Shown here in pieces: positions 1 through 11,961 of a stretch of DNA of 64,000 bases (position 1 is its first letter; the number at the start of each line of letters is the position of its first letter). A program made the position numbers and the translations under genes. The notes under the pieces were generated by a model. It was not told the origin of the DNA and did not search any database. It saw only the letters and a list, made by a program, of their open reading frames with translations. The DNA comes from Dallia pectoralis (taxonomy: Eukaryota > Chordata > Actinopteri > Esociformes > Umbridae), in contig CM055749.1 of NCBI GenBank assembly GCA_029465975.1, positions 12,303,071 to 12,367,070 of the forward strand. Direction: 5' to 3'.

Positions 1-2139
1 GCCACTAATCTACAATTTGATATATTTCTAATAACTTTTGTTCTTTTTGTACCTCTGTCAATCAGCCACGTTTTGACTCCTTTCTCAAATGTGATTAAAG
101 TCTTCATAGGTTTTACATGTGATAAAGTCACACAAAGATTAATGCAGTCAGACATGTTGTCTTTTACGTTATTGCTCCGTGGCAACTACCACCGTTCAAG
201 TATTTATTTATATTTAAAAGATGTCCTATTCATTCATATCATTCATCTCTTTTATAATTTGTTTACAATATTGATTTGCAAGTCAAAAGCATTTATACTT
301 GAGGTTTTGTGATACTTGTATCTAGGTTCAAGATAATATAATATAAGATACCTGCTTGAGCTAATATGTGCAAACAGCTTAAATCTAAAATCAATTTTAG
401 GACAAACATGAGAAACCAAACAACCATACTGGGCATTGTGAGGTTATAAACAGGAAGCCGATTGCATGGAAAGTGTGGGGGTTATTGCAGATTTGAATAG
501 CGTGCCTTTTTTATCAACATTTTGGGTTAAACTAGTTAATCACAGCTCCTTGCTCTGTAATCAGTCGGGTCATATCAGCCAGACAACAATTAAAAGGGAT
601 TTAAACTCCTCAACATTGACCAAAAATAATGTTTTTTTTAAATGACATGGGCTAATTATTTTAATACATTTCAAAAGATATCTATGGAATCTAAAGTTGT
701 TTTTCTTGCCATATGTTTTTAAAGTAGTATTTTTTTCACGAATAGGTTATGGAGCCACCTACTCCCGACCATACATACAATAGCTAGTCCTCCTTGAAAG
801 GAGCCAAGAACATTTAAGAAAGGATGTGATACATATAAGCACCAGAAAGGGGTGAAACAAGCTATGAAAATATAGCAAAGGCACACAAAGTTGAATGTGA
901 TGACATGGAATCTGAGCTTGCTAAACATATCATGATCCTCGCAGACCCGTTCAATGTGCCTTAGTCGCCTTGAACACGAAGAACTTAATAATACATTGAA
1001 AGATTGACACAACTTGTCAAGAGATGGACGAGTAATTGATGGATATACTGCTGAGTCATATAACAAATGACACTTTGACCTCTCAACACCATCACCCATT
1101 TACCCCAAGGTGGCTAAACAACCAATGCTCAACTTGTGCTTTCAAAACATTCACGTTGATATATGGATCCGATTTTTGGGATAAGTTCACAATTTCATGA
1201 AAGAAGTTCCCCTAACATACTGAACGTGAAATATTAACTCACTTCTCATTCTCTGTATTAAAGCTTTGCATTCTTGGCCATTAATCATGCCTGACTGTAT
1301 TAAAAAAAAGTATAGCCGCAATTAAACAAATTTCTGCTTTAATTTACTCAGAAACTATTACATTGTTAGATACAGTATTTTGGAAATCTGAAACCTCTCA
1401 TGAGGGGAAATGACCATGTAATGACTTTAGTCGCTCTAGCTGGTTTTAAGTCGCTGTAGCTAACATTCAAGGTGTTACAACATACCCCAATTATGATTAA
1501 TGTTTGGATAATGGCGTTAGGTTAAATTTTAATATTTATCATTATGCCAGGTCAAACTCACAATAGAGCTTCAATGGCCAGCTAGCCAGGCAAGGGCACT
1601 CATGGCACGCAATTAAATACTTCCACATTTAAATAAATAAAAAACAGCATCTGTGAAAATAGTATTGTTGATCCTATACCCAATGTACTACTATAGTACT
1701 ATAGGAAAAACATATAGTATGCAGGTCAATGGTTGTCTGGGATGAAATGTCATCTTATTAGACCAAACAGACATAATAGCTTCAGTTATTTTTCAGCATC
1801 TGCTGTCAACCAGTGTGCTTTTTCAAGCATTCCTTACCCATGTAATTCAAATCTGATTAGCAACAGTTTTACACCGATTACGAAATAATGTCATGATTGT
1901 TTAATAAGTGCTAAAAAGAAAGATAATGATGCAAATGGTTTGCGTGGGCTTTTACTGACTGGAGCACTTCTGAAAGGCATCAACCTAAAGCTTGCCAACT
2001 GAAAAAGAATGCTGTAATACTCGATGTTAATGATAATCCCTTATTGAATTAGATGCTTGTGGAATAATAGTTTCTTAACAGCATTAGTACTGTACTGGGG
2101 ACCTATTATAACCAGACAGGGCTGAGGACAAAAGTGGAG
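1..2139. other. AT-rich stretch, no gene recognised
   Basis: No exon, RNA gene or transposon that I recognise. The longest open frame (minus strand, 719-1099, 126 codons) has no domain I can name and contains hydrophobic runs of the kind chance frames give in AT-rich DNA. A perfect 14-bp palindrome, CTATAGTACTATAG, lies at 1691-1704. Confidence 0.5.
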
Positions 2140-2620
2140 CAACCTAGAAATCCATGTGTGTGCAGGGCCTGCAACAGCCAACCTTTAGAGGGTAATTGGG
2201 GAGGATCTGATGGTTAACGGTGTCAAATGAGGGGGGTGGATCGTGGAGAAGAAGAACAGAGCATGGAGCCAGTTTTGGATGAGCGTTGTGTGACAAAGGC
2301 AAGAGTGGTCTCAGTTAAGTGAGCCTGTCTGCTACGGGTCAAACAATATCACTCTGAGACAGATAACAAGAGCATTGCTCAGAGACTGCCCAATTAACTA
2401 TTTTGGAACGAAAAGAGCGAAGGGGAGCAGGCTTGTAGATTTTGACATCATAGTTGTCGTCGGAGTGTGCTTTATTGATGTGGGAAGCGACTCTGACTTT
2501 CTTGAAGTCAGAGGGCACAAGTTTGAGTAATGACTTAACAAAAGTGTCAAAAGTGCTGAATGGTAGAATGTCTTGGAATGATAGAGATGATTTGGAAAAG
2601 GGAGGAGAAGGGCTATCACA
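2140..2620 (-). pseudogene. Dead LINE reverse-transcriptase fragment
   Basis: Read on the minus strand and allowing frameshifts and stops, this gives the conserved run before and into a CR1/L2-like reverse transcriptase: a VPSDFKKVRV-like block (about 2515-2490), then S-F-x-S-K followed by an A-V-S-E-Q-x-x-x-Y-L-S-Q block, a decayed D-P-x-Q-T-G block near 2330, and FDTVNHQIL near 2210. The catalytic FADD region is absent, so it is a 5'- and 3'-truncated, non-functional copy. It resembles the fragment at 38.04-38.23 kb. Clade assignment is from memory of motif layout only. Confidence 0.6.
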
Positions 2621-5352
2621 ATTATTATAAAATCGCCTGATCGCGATTATTTACCCAGATCGGGATTATTTACCCAGATTGCAATATTTTTTTATTTTTG
2701 GACACCAATTTTTTACTCTCGTATGTTTCCATACAATTTCCTACAGTTAAAACAGTTCCAATGTTCATTGTCAAAAAATGACTTCTTCATAAGGCGTATG
2801 TTTAGTATTACAATATTATTTATAATATTGATTAGGCTTAGGACACTAATAGTGTGATAAAAGGCAGGTAAGTTTGCTTAGGGGTAAAGAAGTCAGTTTA
2901 AATTAGGACATGAGCTCATTATTACCTTTTATTTCTAAATCGTTGCAAATATAGGGAGGAAAGTCAAAGTCTCATTTAGGTGAAAAAAGTTACAAACTTA
3001 GTGTTATTTACCACATGTTGTAAGTTACAAACGCTGTTGGTAAAATAACAAAAATTACATATATTCTAATAGCAGTGCACATTACATGAGAAGGAATTAA
3101 GCCACGATGTAAGGGGCTTCTGTAAAACCTAAAAAGGAAGCCACACATGCAGAAAAGTACAACATTGCACAAAGAGATAATTGAAGAATAACTAGGTAGA
3201 TTTTACCTGCAAAAGAGTGGTCTGGACCCATCCAATTATTAATTCCTATAGCAGAACAACACCACAGAGCATACTGCACTGACACTAGAATCCACCAATC
3301 ACAATTTAATAGGCGGGACTGTTTTGGAAAAGATAATTTACTCAGAAAGCATGTAAATAGCATATTTTCGAGATTAGTGACTTTCAAAGCTGCTCTTGCA
3401 GGTGTTTTTGACAATTTTGTTTGTCCTTCAGATTAACTTTCAACAAGAAGTTACTATTAAAACTATAATCACCTGGTTATTTGTATCAACCTGACTGTGA
3501 TACATTGGTACGGGTGTGTTTGATTGATTTCATTTAGAAATTTCATATCATGAGCATAAAATAAAAGAGAGATGCAAAAACGTTTTTTTATACAGTATAA
3601 GTTATTCAAGGATCCCCCTGAAAGCTAAAATAAAACGAGAATAAATTAGATAAGCACTACAACTTTGTTGTAAAAACGGCTTTGTGAAAAACATTTGATT
3701 TGATTAGACTAAGGATGAACAAAGTTTTGTTTATCTCTCACAACATTACAAGTGATCTACCAAGAATATTAATTGCCATAGCAAAACAATACCAACAGCA
3801 AACTTGCTAAATAAAAAAAGAAACTGATAAAAAAATTATACCTTCAACTCATATAAGAGCTGATGTCTTTTCAAGCCTAATTGCCTTAGCTGGTTTCACA
3901 GAAAATACCAGAGAGTGTAATTTCTAGGTCTAAGCTTGGATGAAGAAGGGACTCGGTGGTCGCATCCAGCTACACACAATAGAAGGATGCTTTTTTTAAC
4001 TACACAGCATAAAGAGAAGAATCTTCTATATGTAATGTCTTCCTCTTAACTGATAGAAAAATTAACAACGTAAGTTAAAAGTCTGTTTCTGGCAAAGTTT
4101 TTTCCTATTCCCAGGGCATTGTGAGTGATATCGGAACAAGTTGGTATTTAAACCGGTCCAATCTAGTTAATGAAACAGTGAGTGAATGAGCGGAACAACC
4201 CCCACACTGCCTGAAGTTCTTGTATAATCGTTTCCTAGAAATTACATAATGAAGTCTTTATTTCTAATCCAGGGACATTAAAAATATTGATTAGGAGACA
4301 TTAAATATATATTTAAAAAAGACATGTCGTTAGCTGAAAATGATATCTAAATTTGTATACACATTACTTGTTTATTCCTCTTCTAGACACTGAAGGCTTA
4401 ACCCCCTCCCAAATTACCAATTGAAAATGGTGACCTTGCCTCATCTTGCTCTAGCAACTTCGTTTGGCGGCTTGGATGAATTTGAGCTCAGTTGAAATTC
4501 AAGGATGGAGAATGATTTCTTTCTGGCTTGTAAGGATTAAAAACACTTCCTGGTAGAGCAAGCAGAGTGAAAACAAACAGAATGGCAACCCAAATGCGCT
4601 TTGAAAGACACATATCTCGACATTGACCGTCCCAAGTCCACTCAAAGTTCCTGCAATAAAGCAGGACGTTATCATGAACTGGTTTTAACAGGTTTAGCCT
4701 AATATCCCATTTATACCAAGCTTAAAAGCAACCAGTTGCCAACAAATATTTCCAGAATGTATTTTCTGTCATTAAGCACAGATTAAATTGGGCCAGCACT
4801 TTTGGTTATGAGAATTCGGCTCACAAAATCTAAAACAACATGTTAAAAAAATTTAGTCAGATATTATGCAGCATTACGGTAAAATTGTTAGGAAGTGCAG
4901 ATGTGGATTTGTCCAAAACGTGCACATGCAAAACATTTAATACATTGTTGAGTTGAGCAAAACTGTGAACTGGAATGCAAAATATACTGTAATACAATTT
5001 AATGGCACAGTATGAAAACGAAATGCCTGGAAAACTACAGGGTGTTACACTAGTAAGGCTAAATGTATTGTCGGTCTAATTCTAGCCTTGCTACCGAATG
5101 TCATTACACCTTTTCCACTCTCTTTCCATCGAACTGAAGGGACACAGCGCTACATTGCCTATTTATTTTGACGTCTCAGAACATTGAGTTTTATAAAACA
5201 CTGTATGTTCTGTGCCATCATCGACTGTCTGTAAGCAAGATAATATAAACACTTGGTGAATATATTTGATTTTGGCAACCAACCTAGAGAGCGTATAAGA
5301 GGATCACTAGCTAAGTTGTCCATGTGCCTGCACAATCCAGTGACAATAAGAT
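2620..5352. other. Unrecognised AT-rich sequence
   Basis: A short direct duplication (GATTATTTACCCAGAT, near 2645 and 2664) is the only structure seen. An open frame on the minus strand at 3097-3414 has no recognised domain. No transposon ends or exons were found. Confidence 0.4.
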
Positions 5353-5500
5353 TAAACATTATGACCACCTGCCTAATATGCGGTTGGTCCTCCACATGCT
5401 ACCCATGTGACCCACACGTGCCCAGTGTAGACAGGGGCCATCATGGGCACCCTGACCAATCTGGCCCATTTGTACAGCATCCATCACATTTACATATGTG
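5353..5500 (-). mobile_element. Internally deleted Tc1-like copy (family A)
   Basis: The left edge carries the family's end signature (ATTATGACCACCTGCCTAAT at 5359-5378) and runs after about 40 bp straight into a mid-element block (GTGCCC...GACAGGGGCCATCATGGGCACCCTGACC, about 5417-5460). In fuller copies these blocks are several hundred bases apart, so the C-terminal transposase half has been deleted. The same family occurs at 46.2-48.1, 54.4-55.1, 55.1-55.6 and 59.4-60.4 kb. Coding direction would be minus. Non-functional. Confidence 0.6.
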
Positions 5501-5619
5501 TGTATGCACGGTTGATAAATTAGTCCTACGACATATGATGTGTTTGGGATATTGTGGTCACATATTAGCAATAATGCGTGTAACCTGTGATTCTCAACGT
5601 AGGATAAAATATTTAAGGA

Positions 5620-7130
5620 CAATCACCTCTGCTAACATTAATGTGGCTGATTGGTCAATATGTTTTTTTTTTGCATACTTAAAGCAAATATTTGAAATTC
5701 CTTATAAACTGGGATTAACATTTTGTAAACATGGCAATGTTCGACAGCAGCTTTAGCCAACCTAGCTGCTCTAAATACATTGTACACATTAAGTCTAATA
5801 TCTGCATTATTAATTCTCCTACATAACCATGTTTCAGATAAAATAAAGACGTATGGATACAACTGAGATAGCCAAATCTTAATGAGCTCCAACTCAGCAC
5901 ATTAAGAAAGTGCAAAAACCAACATGTGCACAATTAACTTGAAGATATGTGGATTGTCAATATCCTAGATTTCCTTTTTTGAAGTGGAAAAGTGGAACAT
6001 GCAATCCTAACAGTTCAGTCAAGCTATAGTAGTTAGCTAAATCTGTACTACAAATAGTACCGTTACAATTCCTGGTTTATCTAGGATTACTTTTGCATAA
6101 TTACTGCGGATAACTCAATGTCAGGTTACATCAATCTAAAATTAGTAGCTTGCGAGGACGGAGTGAGTGAATGAAAATAATATTGATGGGAGAGAGGTTT
6201 TCCCTATTTCGGATACTATCTTGATCTGCGAAAACGCTGGTTGAGTCACCTTCCTGGTCTCTGTGGAGTGATACTGAGCATCTGTGGATGATTTTGTTTC
6301 AAGTGAACCTCACACCATCTCTACAAAGAGCTTGAACAGGATATGGAGAGACATGGTATGGTGGAGTGTGTTCACCAAGCGAGGACATAAATACAATATA
6401 ATGAAGTCAAATGTTGTATTTATTAATAACAAATCCATGAGGACTCTGTTTTAAATGCTGCTGTACTTAATATGAAGGTAGATGACCTCATTCATAATCC
6501 CTACATAAATGCCTCTCAGATGTTGTGTACTGAAATTCTGTACCTATTAAAAAGTCATTATTTCTCCCTTTTTAAAGGCCCATTACATTTCATTTTTAAT
6601 GGCTACATGTTCACAGGATGTCACTGCGGTTTTAAATCTCTTCCCACTCTACAACCTATCACACGGATTACTAAATCATTACTAACTTTATTGAACATGT
6701 ATTTCTCTCTGGTTATTCCTATAGGTTTATTTGTAGCTGGGTGGCACAGATTACTTATATTTGGTCCCCAAACGTGTTCATTCCTCAGAGTAACCTGTCA
6801 CATGAATCTGAGGACTACTCTCCCCCACTTCATCATACGTGTATTCATTCATTATTGCCCGCACCTGTTTTCACGCATCACGGACACTATTTCAGTTTCT
6901 GCTTCCCCGTTGTATCCTGTCGGCATTTGTTTTGGTTTGTCCCCAAAGGTAACTTGGTTCTGTTTTTTTTGTCCCTGTCTATATTGTTATGCCCAGTATT
7001 AGTAATTTCTTCTTGTCAGTTCTGTTACATGCATTAAATGTCCTCGTTCTCCTTGTATGTTCTCCAAGTATGAACCGGAATGAAACAGGAAACAGAAATA
7101 TACATGTATAGGGATTTTTCATTTTACCTT
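5620..7130. other. Unrecognised sequence
   Basis: No exon or transposon signature seen. Overlapping plus-strand open frames at 6472-7037 are pyrimidine-biased and have no recognised domain. Confidence 0.4.
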
Positions 7131-7455
7131 ATTCGGTATGTACTGTGAAAAGTATTCAACTTGACTTTTATCCCATTTTGTTGTACTTTGGCCTTAATGA
7201 AGGAATACATTACATAAGAAATTGCCTTCGAACCAAAATGACCAAACAAACAAAATGAATTTGTAGCATGTTTATATGAAAATGAAAAACCCTAAATAAG
7301 TAACGGCTCTTTGTCAAGACACTCCAAATTGAGCTGAAATTCATCCTGCGTCCTTATTTTGGCCTTCAGATTTCTCTACAACTGTTTTTTAAAAGCTAAA
7401 TTAATGGTAATGTCTGGAAAAGGAATTAATTGTATATAAAGTCCAATATATCCTT
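7130..7455 (+). mobile_element. Degenerate 5' end of a Tc1-like element
   Basis: The stretch resembles the non-coding 5' part of a Tc1-like family common in fish: a GTGAAAAGTATTCAAC-type end near 7146, then a TTTGTCAAGACACTCCAA block at 7311 and a TTCTCTACAACTG block near 7371. No transposase coding remains. The identification rests on remembered family sequence and should be checked against a repeat library. Confidence 0.4.
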
Positions 7456-7756
7456 TACTTCTCAATGTCCTTAGCTTCACAACATTTTGAGTTACCTGAA
7501 ATTTTCACCTACAACTGTCAACATTTTAAAGAGCTTGAATAAATCCCTGGGACCCACGAGCACGTGCACAAAACACAGCAACTGAAATAAGCTTTGGTTG
7601 AATGCAGACAAGAACAGTAACTCCAATTATTAGGGCCAACTGTGATTTACTTTCTTAATGCAATGAACTGGGATGAACACATGCTTTCTTAGCCTAAAAA
7701 ACATTTAATCTTCAGCCAATGTAAACCAACAATGTCACTTTTCTGAGGTCCAGAAC

Positions 7757-8148
7757 GGTCACGAACTTGCAGGGTGAAGTGTAGAGGGAGCGAGATGCAG
7801 AGCCAGAGAAATCCCGTTTGTTGTTGGCATCTATTAGACAAAACAAACACGTAACAACGAACGGAACGCTAGACATGAACTGAAACAAAAGTGCGCTTAC
7901 ATTAAGCGACTTACTACTCTTACAAAACACAGTGCATGACAATACATAGACACAACACTCAGCTAAAATGACAGGTGACATTATATTAATCCCAAGCACC
8001 CATGAACCTAACCAGGGACCTTAAATAGCCCACTGATTAACTAAACTATGCCCGGTGCTTGGATAAACCCAAAACAGTTGTGCTTCTAATCAACATATTA
8101 CACAGGGGTGCTCTCCCCCTCACATCCTGTGACAGCACAGCCGTGACA
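7757..8148 (-). mobile_element. Solo LTR (Gypsy-like) with 5-bp TSD
   Basis: A 392-bp block begins GGTCACG (a decayed TGTCACG) and ends CGTGACA, flanked by the 5-bp direct repeat AGAAC (7752-7756 and 8149-8153). Terminal TG...CA-type inverted ends with a 5-bp duplication are the hallmark of an LTR left by recombination between the two LTRs of an integrated element. The interior (GAACCTAACCAGGGACC, TAGCCCACTGATTAACTAA near 8005-8045) is shared with the LTR split by the Ngaro element at 38.5/43.3 kb, so both belong to one family. Confidence 0.8.
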
Positions 8149-8185
8149 AGAACCACCAAAATCACATACCTGTACTCAGTTATGG

Positions 8186-8372
8186 AGTCGCTGAACGCTA
8201 GGTTCCCATTCAGCGTGTTTCGTGCGGTGCACTTCTTGTTTTCCGGTGGTTTTGAATTGTGCACAGCTGTTTTGAGTTAGCTTTTTAAGTGTCTTGAATA
8301 AAATAAAACGCCACAAACGTGATTGTCCTCTATGCCTGGTTCCCTCTGCACTACACTTCTTTGGACTACTGA
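8186..8372 (+). mobile_element. LTR-like 3' portion in the opposite orientation
   Basis: This stretch carries the same landmarks as the reverse complement of the neighbouring LTRs: GAGTCGCT, a tandem polyadenylation-like AATAAAATAAAA at 8298-8309, then TCTGCACTACACTTC (8346-8360) and a decayed terminal TGACC (8369-8373). It appears to be the downstream part of a plus-strand LTR. The solo LTR at 7757-8148 lies immediately upstream in the other orientation, so this one may have been disrupted by it. No own target duplication is visible. Confidence 0.4.
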
Positions 8373-8393
8373 CCGAATATCCAGCCTAACAAA

Positions 8394-8520
8394 ATGAGCC
8401 AGCAGAGCATGACAATGAGTGGATTCCTCTGGGAGGACAGCTACAGCTCCCTGAATGATGAAGCTCACCGTCGCACCGTAGAGCAGTGGGACCGGCGTTA
8501 CACCTGGCAGGGCAATTGGG
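8394..8520 (+). pseudogene. Short ORF of unknown identity leading into a minisatellite
   Basis: An ATG at 8394 opens a frame (M-S-Q-Q-S-M-T-M-S-G-F-L-W-E-D...) of about 42 codons with a protein-like composition (WEDSYSSLNDEAHRR, EQWDRRY) that then runs into the 30-bp tandem repeat, read as decapeptides of the type VTPPTGLEEP. A single extra A near 8667 shifts the frame inside the array. Position just after an LTR-like tail suggests the start of an LTR element's gag, but I do not recognise the sequence. It could equally be a lone chance frame. Confidence 0.25.
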
Positions 8521-9106
8521 TAACGCCACCCACTGGTCTGGAAGCTCCAGTAACGCCACTCACTGGTCTGGAGGAGCCAGTAACGCCACCCACTGCTCTG
8601 GAGGCGCCAATAACGCCACCCACTGGTCTGGAAAAGCCAGTATTGCCACCCAATGGTTTGGAAAAGCCAGTAAACGCCACCCTCTGGTCTGGAAAAGCCA
8701 GTATTGCCACCCAATGGTCTGGAAAAGCCAGTAACGCCACCCACTGGTCTGAAAAAGCCAGTAACGCCACCCACTGGCCTAGAAGAGCCACTAACGCCAC
8801 CCACTGGTCTGGAGGAGCCAGTAACGCCACCCACTGGTCTAGAGGAGCCAGTAACGCCACCCACTAGTCTGGAAAAGCCAGTAACGCCACCCAATGGTCT
8901 GGAGGAGCCAGTAACGCCACCCACTGGTCTGGAAAAGCCAGTAACGCCACCCACTGGTCTAGAGGAGCCAGTAACACCACCAACTGGTCTGGAGGAGCCA
9001 GTAACGCCACTCACTGGTCTGGAGGAGCCAGTAACGCCACCCACTGGTCTGGAGGAGCCAGTAACGCCACCCACTGGTCTGGAGGAGCCAGTAACGCCAC
9101 CCACTT
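8519..9106. repeat. 30-bp minisatellite, about 19-20 copies
   Basis: Unit GTAACGCCACCCACTGGTCT plus GGAGGAGCCA, with point variants (Lys/Glu and Pro/Leu-type swaps if translated). Because 30 is a multiple of three, every frame stays open, which produces long but probably meaningless ORFs on both strands. One 1-bp insertion near 8667 breaks the phase between the first five copies and the rest. Confidence 0.95.
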
Positions 9107-9890
9107 AACTTAACTCTACTTTCAGTCAGTGTTATAAAACGCAACTGACCACTCTTTCTGAGAATAAGTTCACTCGTTAAACGCTGCCTCAGTGACAGTA
9201 GCCTAGTGACAGTAGCCCAGTGTCACAGAGTCTGTGTCTGAGTGGCTAAAATGGCTTGAATACTGCCATGTTGTCAGCTATTAAATGACAGGCCGTTGTG
9301 CAGAATAAATGAGTGTAATTAACTTGGGCTTCTATAGTGTGGCCTAATTGACATTCTGGCACCTGGGCATTGGGTTCCACGGTGGTGAAGCAATGCTTTG
9401 AGAGCCCCACAGAGGAGGGGTTGAGAGTGAGTCCAGAGCGGAGGACAGAGAGGAGGGCAGGCTGACTATGACTGGTTCTGTTTTCTAGGCACAGTGCCAT
9501 TCATCCACAAACTAACTCACAGAGCACCTGGCCATAGCCTGCTCCCTCTATCCTCTCTCAGCCCTTAGCCCCGTAACGATGACCTTGTCTGCCTGAAGGA
9601 AGATGTGCATTGTCCTGAAAACAGGAGTGATTTCCTTTGCTGCAGCAATACTGCAATGCACATCCTGTCTCCCTGTTTTTAATAGAGATCAGATCTCTGC
9701 TGTTGTGTTCTTGCTCAAGTGTTTTTCAGGGCCATGACAAACGTACATTGTCACTAGGTGCTGTACAGCAATGTCAAACTCTGGAATGAGGATACTAGCT
9801 TTCTGCCAAAACCTGTCAGACAAAAATCTCTAAGCATTGCCAAGCAGTGTATCAGTATAGAAGCAAGTAAGCAATACGGCACAAGGGGGT
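9107..9890. other. Unrecognised sequence between two minisatellites
   Basis: Contains a short direct duplication (TGACAGTAGCC, 9194 and 9209) and nothing else I can assign. Slightly richer in GC than the flanks. Confidence 0.4.
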
Positions 9891-9892
9891 GT

Positions 9893-10242
9893 GGTATATT
9901 TATGGTATATGGTAAATGGCATATGGTGTATGTTGAATGGCGTATGTATGGCATATAGTATATGGTGTATGGTATATGGTGTATGGTATATGGCATATGG
10001 TGTATGTTGAATGGCGTATGTATGGCATATAGTATATGGTGTATGGCGTATGGTATATGGCGTATGGTATATGGCGTATGGTATATGGCGTATGGTATAT
10101 GGCGTATGGTATATGGCGTATGGTATATGGCGTATGGTATATGGCGTATGGTGTATGTTATATGGTGTATGGTATATGGCGTATGGTATATGGCGTATGG
10201 TATATGGCGTATGGTATATGGCATATGGTATATGGTGTATGG
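9893..10242. repeat. 14-bp minisatellite with a higher-order duplication
   Basis: Built on GTATATGGCGTATG and variants (GTATATGGTGTATG, GCATATGGTGTATG). The unit is nearly all purine/pyrimidine alternation with many CATATG palindromes. A longer motif containing TGTTGAATGGCGTATGTATG occurs twice about 73 bp apart (near 9930 and 10003), so part of the array was duplicated as a block. Open frames here (IWRMVYG-type repeats) are artefacts of the array. Confidence 0.95.
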
Positions 10243-10249
10243 CCACAAC

Positions 10250-10900
10250 CAAAAGTTGTTCTTAGTTATCTAATGCTTTTTAAACAATTACCTGCACTCC
10301 AGTTCGCACCTAGACAGTATGGATATTCTTGTGGAGTACATCTGTCTGTATCATCAAATACAAAGTAAATAATAATTAAATAAAGTACACAGTACATTTA
10401 AGAACATTACCCCCTTCAACTACACCAGTGGAACATTTCAGGCCACACATAAATACGATTCAAACTACATTGATCGTGCAGTTGAAGTGATTCCACAAAT
10501 ATCCAACAGCTTTGTCAAGAAACATCTACATTGGTGTTATTGTATGAAGATATGATTTGTAGTTAACTAGCTACTGATGTATGATGGTACCTATCCAACC
10601 AGCATTTACAGAGTGTCCACAGCAATCTGGGTTTGGTAATAGACTTGACAGAAACAATTTTCGCAAATGTCGCTCGCAAACTAATAATAAAAGTGAAATT
10701 CAAAATACTTCCACAGCATCAGTATATTGTACTCACATATTGTGTTATTTAACAATGTACCAAAAGAATATGCAATCAAAACTGCAATCGTAGAGATGGA
10801 TAGAGGTCGTCTTTACCCAATCAGCATGCTTTCACTGTCTCCACGGGAACTCTTCATGCACATGCATATTCATAGACAACAGTTTGGAGACGATATATGC
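10250..10900. other. Unrecognised AT-rich sequence
   Basis: Nothing recognised; two short overlapping open frames (10581-10793, 10727-10996) lack any domain. Confidence 0.4.
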
Positions 10901-10904
10901 GCTA

Positions 10905-11205
10905 ATCTGTCATTCTCTCTGCCTGTCACTACTCTCTGTCTCCTCTGTCTTCATAACTTACTCACTCTCTCATTTACTCTCCCTCTCCCTCTGTAATCTC
11001 TCCATCCGTGTCCTCTTTACCGTTCTCTGTATCGAGTGCCTCTGATTTGCCTTTTCTTGTATTCTTTATACCTCTCTCTTTGTTTGTGTCTCTTTCCTTT
11101 TTTCTTCTCTCTCTTCTATATGTTTACTGACTCCCCCCTCCCAGAATCTGAATCCTCTCTGCTTCCTTCCAGCTAATCCTCCCACAATACAAACTCACAT
11201 TACAC
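10905..11205. repeat. Pyrimidine-rich low-complexity tract
   Basis: About 300 bp dominated by C and T on the plus strand (CTCTCT, CCCTCTCCCTCTG runs), not a clean tandem repeat. No gene signal. Confidence 0.7.
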
Positions 11206-11481
11206 CATTCTTCCCTTTAATGCACTAATAGCATTAATATCTCCTTTTGCCTCTTCAGCTGCAATAAACACAGCTTACATGTGTTAAGAAAGCTGCTTAA
11301 GAGCAATTGACAAAGGTAGTCTACCGTAACAGATGCGGTGGGCGAGAAGACAACCGTAAAGATTCATTGTGGGGGGGGGGTAATCGACTGTTTTAATACA
11401 TTATCGTTCTGCCTCTGCACGGAGCACTTTAGAGGCACTAGAATTCATCAGAGGAATAAACCTATGAACATACAACGGATG

Positions 11482-11892
11482 TTTATTTCCTCTATTGTGA
11501 GACGGTTGTTTATTTCCTCTATTGTGAGACGGTTGTTTATTTCCTCTATTGTGAGACGATTGTTTATTTCCTCTATTGTGAGACGGTTGTTTATTTCCTC
11601 TATTGTGAGACGGATGTTTATTTCCTCTATTGTGAGACGGTTGTTTATTTCCTCTATTGTGATACGGATGTTTATTTCCTCTATTGTGAGACGGTTGTTT
11701 ATTTCCTCTATTGTGAGACGGTTGTTTATTTCCTCTATTGTGAGACGGTTGTTTATTTCCTCTATTGTGAGACGGTTGTTTATTTCCTCTATTGTGAGAC
11801 GGATGTTTATTTCCTCTATTGTGAGACGGTTGTTTATTTCCTCTATTGTGATACGGATGTTTATTTCCTCTATTGTGAAACGTATGTTCTCT
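11482..11892. repeat. 27-bp minisatellite, about 15 copies
   Basis: Unit TTTATTTCCTCTATTGTGAG plus ACGGTTG; variant positions alternate GGTTG/GGATG and GAGACGG/GATACGG. A sub-block (ATG, TTG, ATG with the GATACGG variant) recurs about 200 bp apart, implying block duplication. 27 bp keeps a frame open (FISSIVRRL repeated), which explains the 186-codon frame from 11338; it is not evidence of a gene. Confidence 0.95.
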
Positions 11893-11961
11893 CTATGACT
11901 CTATTACTGTGTAATCCAAAGATGCACAAGTATCAGCGAATGTCGGGTCAGTCTAAAGATG

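Noticed and set aside
719..1099. 126-codon minus-strand frame
   Set aside because: No recognisable domain, no splice or promoter context, and AT-rich composition that gives hydrophobic chance frames.
5253..5756. 167-codon plus-strand frame
   Set aside because: It overlaps the deleted Tc1 copy and runs antisense to it; no domain.
8277..9104. 275-codon minus-strand frame with GGVTGSSRPV repeats
   Set aside because: Antisense of the 30-bp minisatellite; all frames of the array are open for the same arithmetic reason.
9893..10242. Possible CRISPR-like array
   Set aside because: No unique spacers; plain tandem repeats in a eukaryotic context. The same holds for the other minisatellites.
9754..10368. 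Several overlapping Tyr/Trp/His-rich frames
   Set aside because: Products of the 14-bp array on both strands.
11338..11898. 186-codon open frame with FISSIVRRL repeats
   Set aside because: It is the 27-bp minisatellite read in a frame kept open by a unit length divisible by three.
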